Source: Phytoactinopolyspora endophytica
GTDB lineage: Bacteria > Actinomycetota > Actinomycetes > Jiangellales > Jiangellaceae
DNA: 9,655 nt
Assembly: GCF_004138495.1 (NCBI RefSeq)
Contig: NZ_ML142852.1
Location: 196,901 to 206,555, forward strand
Direction of reading: 5' to 3'
The first letter of the stretch is position 1. Each line of letters begins with the position of its first letter. The notes below the pieces were generated by a model that worked only from the letters and a program-made list of their open reading frames with translations, did no database searches and was not told where the DNA came from. Positions 6,843-9,655 of the stretch are shown here, in pieces. Made by a program: the position numbers and the translations under genes.

Positions 6843-7091
6843 TCAGCCGAACACTTCAAGCATCAACCAACCAAAGCCCAGGTCGAGCACGGAGACGATA
6901 GCGATCATGATCGCGACGAACACCAGCACGACGGCCGTGTACGTCAACAGCTGACGCCGCGTCGGATAGACGACCTTGCGAAGTTCGGCCACAACTTGCC
7001 GAACCCACAGCGACAACCGTGCGATCGGGCCACGCCGCCGTGGCGGGCGTGGACGATCGGGCGTCGCGGTCTGGCCGCTCGTCTCCGTCAC
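6843..7091 (-). CDS. secE: Preprotein translocase subunit SecE
   Basis: 82 residues, the short single-helix form of SecE usual outside the enterobacteria. SecE clamps the SecY channel in the cytoplasmic membrane. After a basic, proline-rich N-terminus comes the conserved amphipathic helix and loop (VVAELRKVVYPTRRQLLTY, about 33-51), then one transmembrane helix (about 50-71). Start is GTG 7089-7091 with GAGG about eight bases upstream. It lies 104 bases downstream of tRNA-Trp and 45 bases before nusG. Confidence 0.96.
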   Translation of the reverse strand: MTETSGQTATPDRPRPPRRRGPIARLSLWVRQVVAELRKVVYPTRRQLLTYTAVVLVFVAIMIAIVSVLDLGFGWLMLEVFG

Positions 7092-7195
7092 TTGCTACCT
7101 CACTTGGGTCTTCATTTCCGCCGCCCAGGCGGACGGCTGGTCGCCTTGGCCACTCGACGTCCGGGGCCGCGATGACCCTCAGCCGCGGTGACCAG

Positions 7196-7268
7196 CAGGG
7201 CAGGAGGGACTCGAACCCCCAACCGCCGGTTTTGGAGACCGGTGCTCTGCCAGTTGAGCTACTGCCCT
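7196..7268 (-). tRNA. tRNA-Trp (anticodon CCA)
   Basis: 73 bases folding as a standard cloverleaf: acceptor stem AGGGCAG/CTGCCCT, D-arm GCTC/GAGC with GG in the loop, anticodon stem CCGGT/ACCGG with loop CTCCAAA (anticodon CCA), a five-base variable loop, and T-arm GGGGG-TTCGAGT-CCCTC with one G-U pair. The discriminator is G, as expected for tRNA-Trp. The terminal CCA is not encoded. It stands directly upstream of secE on the same strand, an arrangement widespread in bacteria, and may share its transcript. The 104 bases to secE (7092-7195) hold no clear promoter or T-tract. Confidence 0.97.
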
Positions 7269-7292
7269 TCGGTGAACGAGCGACACCTACTC

Positions 7293-7320
7293 ACCATAGC
7301 GCCTGAGGCGAAGTTGAGCA
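7293..7320 (-). promoter_or_regulatory. Possible tRNA-Trp/secE promoter
   Basis: On the minus strand a TATGGT hexamer (7298-7293) lies 25-30 bases before the tRNA 5' end, with a weak TGCTCA (7320-7315) 16 bases further upstream. Transcription would begin near 7286. The -10 match is fair, the -35 poor; no better site is visible in the 287-base divergent region. Confidence 0.35.
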
Positions 7321-7359
7321 GGAATCAGCGACCACCGAACAGAGAGTGTACGGGGTGAA

Positions 7360-7368
7360 TGGCATAAT
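7360..7368 (+). promoter_or_regulatory. Possible extended -10 promoter for the downstream membrane protein gene
   Basis: TGGCATAAT-like context on the plus strand (TGG at 7360-7362, CATAAT at 7363-7368) resembles an extended -10 element; no good -35 is present at 17 bases. Start would be near 7375, leaving a leader of about 180 bases before the gene at 7556. Confidence 0.35.
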
Positions 7369-7402
7369 GGTCGAACTCACGTGATCACGGGGCCCTCGAC
7401 CA
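7368..7402. repeat. Nested dyad in the divergent tRNA-Trp / membrane protein region
   Basis: A perfect 10-bp palindrome CGTGATCACG (7380-7389) lies inside a wider inverted repeat TGGTCGA (7368-7374) / TCGACCA (7396-7402); the two centres differ by half a base. It overlaps the predicted transcription start of the plus-strand gene and could be an operator or a short RNA hairpin. The remaining sequence to 7555 shows one other small inverted repeat (GTCGG-AA-CCGAC, 7511-7522) and nothing further that I recognise. Confidence 0.45.
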
Positions 7403-7555
7403 TCCGGTTGTCACCGTGCCGAGCCGGCCTGTGTGTAGATGACCGGGGCGTTAAGCTGGCCCACCCATGCATCACACGGATAGGCTGCTAGTAAGAAGCT
7501 ACTGCATCCCGTCGGAACCGACCGGATGTCAACGACATATTGTTGGGAGCGCAAC

Positions 7556-8170
7556 ATGAGCGGCACCACGCCAGGCAGCGGGTCGGGCGACGAGCCCAAG
7601 CGGGATCCGTTCAGCTCTCCTTCCAGCGATCGCCCGTCCGAAGGACTGCCATCGTGGCATGAGAGCGTTCCGTCTCCGGACTCGGGCCACGCTGGCCCAC
7701 CCTTGGACAGCGGCTCGGTGTCATTCGCGCCCCGCCCCATCGTCAACGCCGTCCGGCTGATGTACGTCGGCGCAGGGCTCACGGTATTGAGCCTGCTGTT
7801 CGCTCTGTTCAGCCGGGACGCGATCCGCGAGGCCGTAATCGACAACGATGACACCCTGACCGAGAGCGAGATCGACGCGGCGGTCAACCTGTCATACGGC
7901 GTGGCCACGATCTTCCCCCTGATCGCGATCGGGCTGTGGCTCTGGATGGCATGGGCGAACCGTCGCGGACGCTCCTGGGCGCGGGTGGTGGCGACCATCC
8001 TCGGTGGGTTGAACATCCTGTTCGCGCTGATGAACATCACGCTGGGCGGCTTCGGTCTGAACACGCTGCTCAACCTGATCTCCCCAGTGCTCGCCGGAGT
8101 AATCCTCTACATGCTGTACCGCCCTGAGTCGGGCGAGTACTACCGGGCCATGTCCGCCCCCAGACTCTAA
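7556..8170 (+). CDS. Four-helix membrane protein of unknown function
   Basis: 204 residues. I do not recognise a named family. The first ~60 residues are rich in Gly, Pro, Ser and charged residues and probably disordered in the cytoplasm. Four hydrophobic segments follow: about 64-86, 112-134, 141-160 and 168-188, ending in a short polar tail. A polar acidic stretch (DAIREAVIDNDDTLTESEID, 88-107) joins helices 1 and 2, and the segment WMAWANRRGRSWAR links helices 2 and 3; both patterns recur in uncharacterised small actinobacterial membrane proteins. I chose ATG 7556 because GGGAG lies six bases upstream; an earlier ATG at 7526 has no ribosome-binding site and would add ten residues. It diverges from tRNA-Trp and precedes the aminotransferase gene by 231 bases, so shared function is not implied. 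Confidence 0.85.
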   Translation: MSGTTPGSGSGDEPKRDPFSSPSSDRPSEGLPSWHESVPSPDSGHAGPPLDSGSVSFAPRPIVNAVRLMYVGAGLTVLSLLFALFSRDAIREAVIDNDDTLTESEIDAAVNLSYGVATIFPLIAIGLWLWMAWANRRGRSWARVVATILGGLNILFALMNITLGGFGLNTLLNLISPVLAGVILYMLYRPESGEYYRAMSAPRL

Positions 8171-8235
8171 GAACCGCAAAACCGTGCCTGCACGAGACCG
8201 AGCCGAGCGCCGGAGAGGCCGGGGGGCTTCTTCGA

Positions 8236-8250
8236 CCGATCTTCGATCGG
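8236..8250 (+). other. Small hairpin after the membrane protein gene
   Basis: CCGATC (8236-8241) pairs with GATCGG (8245-8250) around a three-base loop, 65 bases after the stop codon. No T-tract follows, so it is at best a weak terminator. Confidence 0.3.
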
Positions 8251-8324
8251 CGGCAGCGTAAACGCAACCAGCAGGTGAAGCCGTCCGCCGAGCGCGTGAG
8301 AGGGAGAAGGAATCCCCGGCCCAC

Positions 8325-8368
8325 CCAAGGCGACCACATACGTCGGGGCGCGGGGCGTATCTCCTTGG
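8325..8368 (+). other. Interrupted inverted repeat upstream of the aminotransferase
   Basis: Outer arms CCAAGG (8325-8330) / CCTTGG (8363-8368) and inner arms ATACG (8338-8342) / CGTAT (8356-8360) enclose a G-rich loop. It ends 33 bases before the start codon and could be a 5' leader hairpin or operator. No promoter with both boxes was identified in the 231-base gap 8171-8401. Confidence 0.35.
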
Positions 8369-8401
8369 CGAACCCGGGTGCGGTAGTGCAAGGATTAGCC
8401 C

Positions 8402-9634
8402 ATGACTCTGGCTACTCCTTCCGGCACCGCAGCCGGTACCTCACGTCCTCGCATCTCGCAGCGGATCGGGTCGATCACTGAGTCCGCGACCCTCGCGGTC
8501 GACGCCAAGGCGAAGGCTCTCAAGGCAGCCGGCCGTCCCGTCATCGGATTCGGTGCGGGGGAGCCCGACTTCCCGACGCCGGACTACATCGTCCAGGCGG
8601 CAGCCGCGGCTTGCTCCGATCCGAAGAACCACCGCTACACGCCGGCCGGGGGTCTCCTCGAACTCAAGGAAGCCATCGCGGCCAAGACCGCGCGGGACAC
8701 CGGCTACCAGGTCGAGCCGACGCAGGTTCTGGTCACCAACGGCGGCAAGCAAGCCGTCTATCAGGCATTCGCCACGATCATCGATGACGGCGACGATGTC
8801 ATGCTCCCCGCGCCGTACTGGACGACCTATCCCGAGTCGATCCGACTGGCCGGCGGCAGCCCGGTCGAGGTCCTCGCCGATGAGACCAGCGGTTACCGCG
8901 TGACGGTCGATCAGCTCGAGGCGGCGCGGACGGAGCGCACCAAGGCCCTACTGTTCTGCTCGCCATCGAACCCGACCGGCGCGGTCTACTCGCCGGACGA
9001 GGTCCGGGCCATTGGCCAGTGGGCGCACCAGCACGGCATCTGGGTGATCACCGACGAGATCTATGAACATCTCGTCTACGGCGGCGCGACCTTCTCCTCC
9101 ATGCCCGTCGAGGTTCCCGAGCTTGCCGATACCTGCATCGTCGTCAACGGTGTGGCCAAGACATACGCCATGACGGGGTGGCGGGTCGGCTGGCTGATCG
9201 CCCCGAACGACGTCACCAAGGCCGCCACGAACATGCAATCTCATGCCACCTCCAACGTCGCCAACGTTTCCCAGCGCGCGGCCCTCGCCGCTGTGAGCGG
9301 AGACCTCAGCGCGGTGGCCACCATGCGCGACGCCTTCGACCGCCGTCGGCAGACCATCGTGGAAATGTTGAACGCGATCGACGGTGTCGTATGCCCGGAG
9401 CCAGAGGGCGCGTTCTACGCATACCCGTCCGTCAAGGGCGTTCTCGGCCGCGAGATCGCCGGCCGGACGCCGAACACCAGCGTGGAACTGGCCGAGCTGA
9501 TCCTCACCGAAGCCGAGGTCGCGGTGGTCCCCGGTGAGGCGTTCGGCCCCAGCGGATACCTCCGGCTCTCCTATGCGCTCGGCGACGACGACCTCGCCGA
9601 GGGCGTCGGCCGCATCCAGCGCCTGCTTTCCTGA
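8402..9634 (+). CDS. aspC: Pyridoxal phosphate-dependent aspartate aminotransferase (class I/II, subgroup Ib type)
   Basis: 410 residues. Predicted to move the amino group between aspartate and 2-oxoglutarate, joining the citric acid cycle to aspartate-family amino acids. The fold-type I features are complete: [10 protein letters not shown] near 51-60, Tyr79 region [11 protein letters not shown] at 138-140, NPTG with Asn190, Asp218-Tyr221 in TDEIY, PLP-binding Lys253 in [14 protein letters not shown], Arg261, and Arg388 in YLRLS for the substrate alpha-carboxylate. The usual Ser two residues before the PLP lysine's Thr-Tyr motif is Ala (GVAKTY), as is common in actinobacterial members. Start ATG 8402 has AAGGA seven bases upstream. 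The stop is TGA 9632-9634. Substrate could be broader (other amino or keto acids). From memory, a similar gene adjoins secE in Streptomyces. Confidence 0.92.
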   Translation: MTLATPSGTAAGTSRPRISQRIGSITESATLAVDAKAKALKAAGRPVIGFGAGEPDFPTPDYIVQAAAAACSDPKNHRYTPAGGLLELKEAIAAKTARDTGYQVEPTQVLVTNGGKQAVYQAFATIIDDGDDVMLPAPYWTTYPESIRLAGGSPVEVLADETSGYRVTVDQLEAARTERTKALLFCSPSNPTGAVYSPDEVRAIGQWAHQHGIWVITDEIYEHLVYGGATFSSMPVEVPELADTCIVVNGVAKTYAMTGWRVGWLIAPNDVTKAATNMQSHATSNVANVSQRAALAAVSGDLSAVATMRDAFDRRRQTIVEMLNAIDGVVCPEPEGAFYAYPSVKGVLGREIAGRTPNTSVELAELILTEAEVAVVPGEAFGPSGYLRLSYALGDDDLAEGVGRIQRLLS

Positions 9635-9637
9635 TCT

Positions 9638-9643
9638 GGAGGA
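9638..9643 (+). promoter_or_regulatory. Ribosome-binding-site-like sequence for a gene beyond the right edge
   Basis: GGAGGA lies four bases after the aminotransferase stop. The last bases of the window (GGGGGT) would allow a GTG start at 9654, ten bases downstream, if the next base is G. A tightly coupled downstream gene is therefore possible, but none of it is visible. Confidence 0.3.
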
Positions 9644-9655
9644 ATTCACGGGGGT

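Noticed and set aside
5931..7175. Long plus-strand open frame (414 codons) across nusG and secE
   Set aside because: Antisense to nusG and secE; Leu/Arg/Gly/Val-rich composition typical of a shadow frame.
7411..8073. 220-codon minus-strand frame opposite the membrane protein gene
   Set aside because: The plus-strand frame has a ribosome-binding site and clear membrane helices; the opposite frame has neither.
1..9655. Search for mobile elements, phage, toxin-antitoxin or defence genes
   Set aside because: None seen: every sizeable coding frame is a housekeeping gene, the hydrolase, or the small membrane protein, with uniform base composition throughout.

Overview
This window is a chromosomal housekeeping region of a high-GC actinobacterium. 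The proteins have actinobacterial traits: NusG with a long acidic N-terminal extension, an 82-residue SecE, RpoB with the '[12 protein letters not shown]' N-terminus, a type I aspartate aminotransferase next to secE, GTG/TTG starts, and strong G/C bias at third codon positions. The order secE-nusG-rplK-rplA-(insert)-rplJ-rplL-rpoB, with an aspC-like gene diverging from it, is from memory also that of Streptomyces. Detailed placement is not possible here; the RpoB and NusG sequences vaguely recall Jiangellales, but that is a guess.

Minus strand, in order of transcription (right to left): tRNA-Trp(CCA) (7268-7196), secE, nusG, rplK, rplA, a membrane-anchored alpha/beta-hydrolase of unknown function, the rplJ promoter and L10-type leader with an attenuator-like terminator, rplJ, rplL, a hairpin-bearing gap with a likely rpoB promoter, and the first 364 codons of rpoB (TTG start at 1094, running off the left edge). 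The genes supply the Sec translocase subunit SecE, transcription factor NusG, ribosomal stalk-base proteins L11, L10 and L7/L12, L1, and the beta subunit of RNA polymerase. A perfect 18-bp hairpin after rplA, the attenuator before rplJ and the hairpin after rplL divide the cluster into at least three adjustable transcription segments.

Plus strand, diverging from tRNA-Trp: a four-helix membrane protein of unknown function (7556-8170), a 231-base gap with an interrupted inverted repeat, then a PLP-dependent aspartate aminotransferase (8402-9634). The window ends just after a ribosome-binding-site-like sequence for a further gene.

No mobile element, CRISPR array, toxin or defence gene was seen. 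The region is mostly ordinary. The points worth a second look are regulatory (dyads inside two promoter spacers, the rplJ leader, the hairpin abutting the hydrolase start) plus the hydrolase itself, whose catalytic domain is predicted to lie outside the membrane although its gene sits inside a ribosomal protein cluster.
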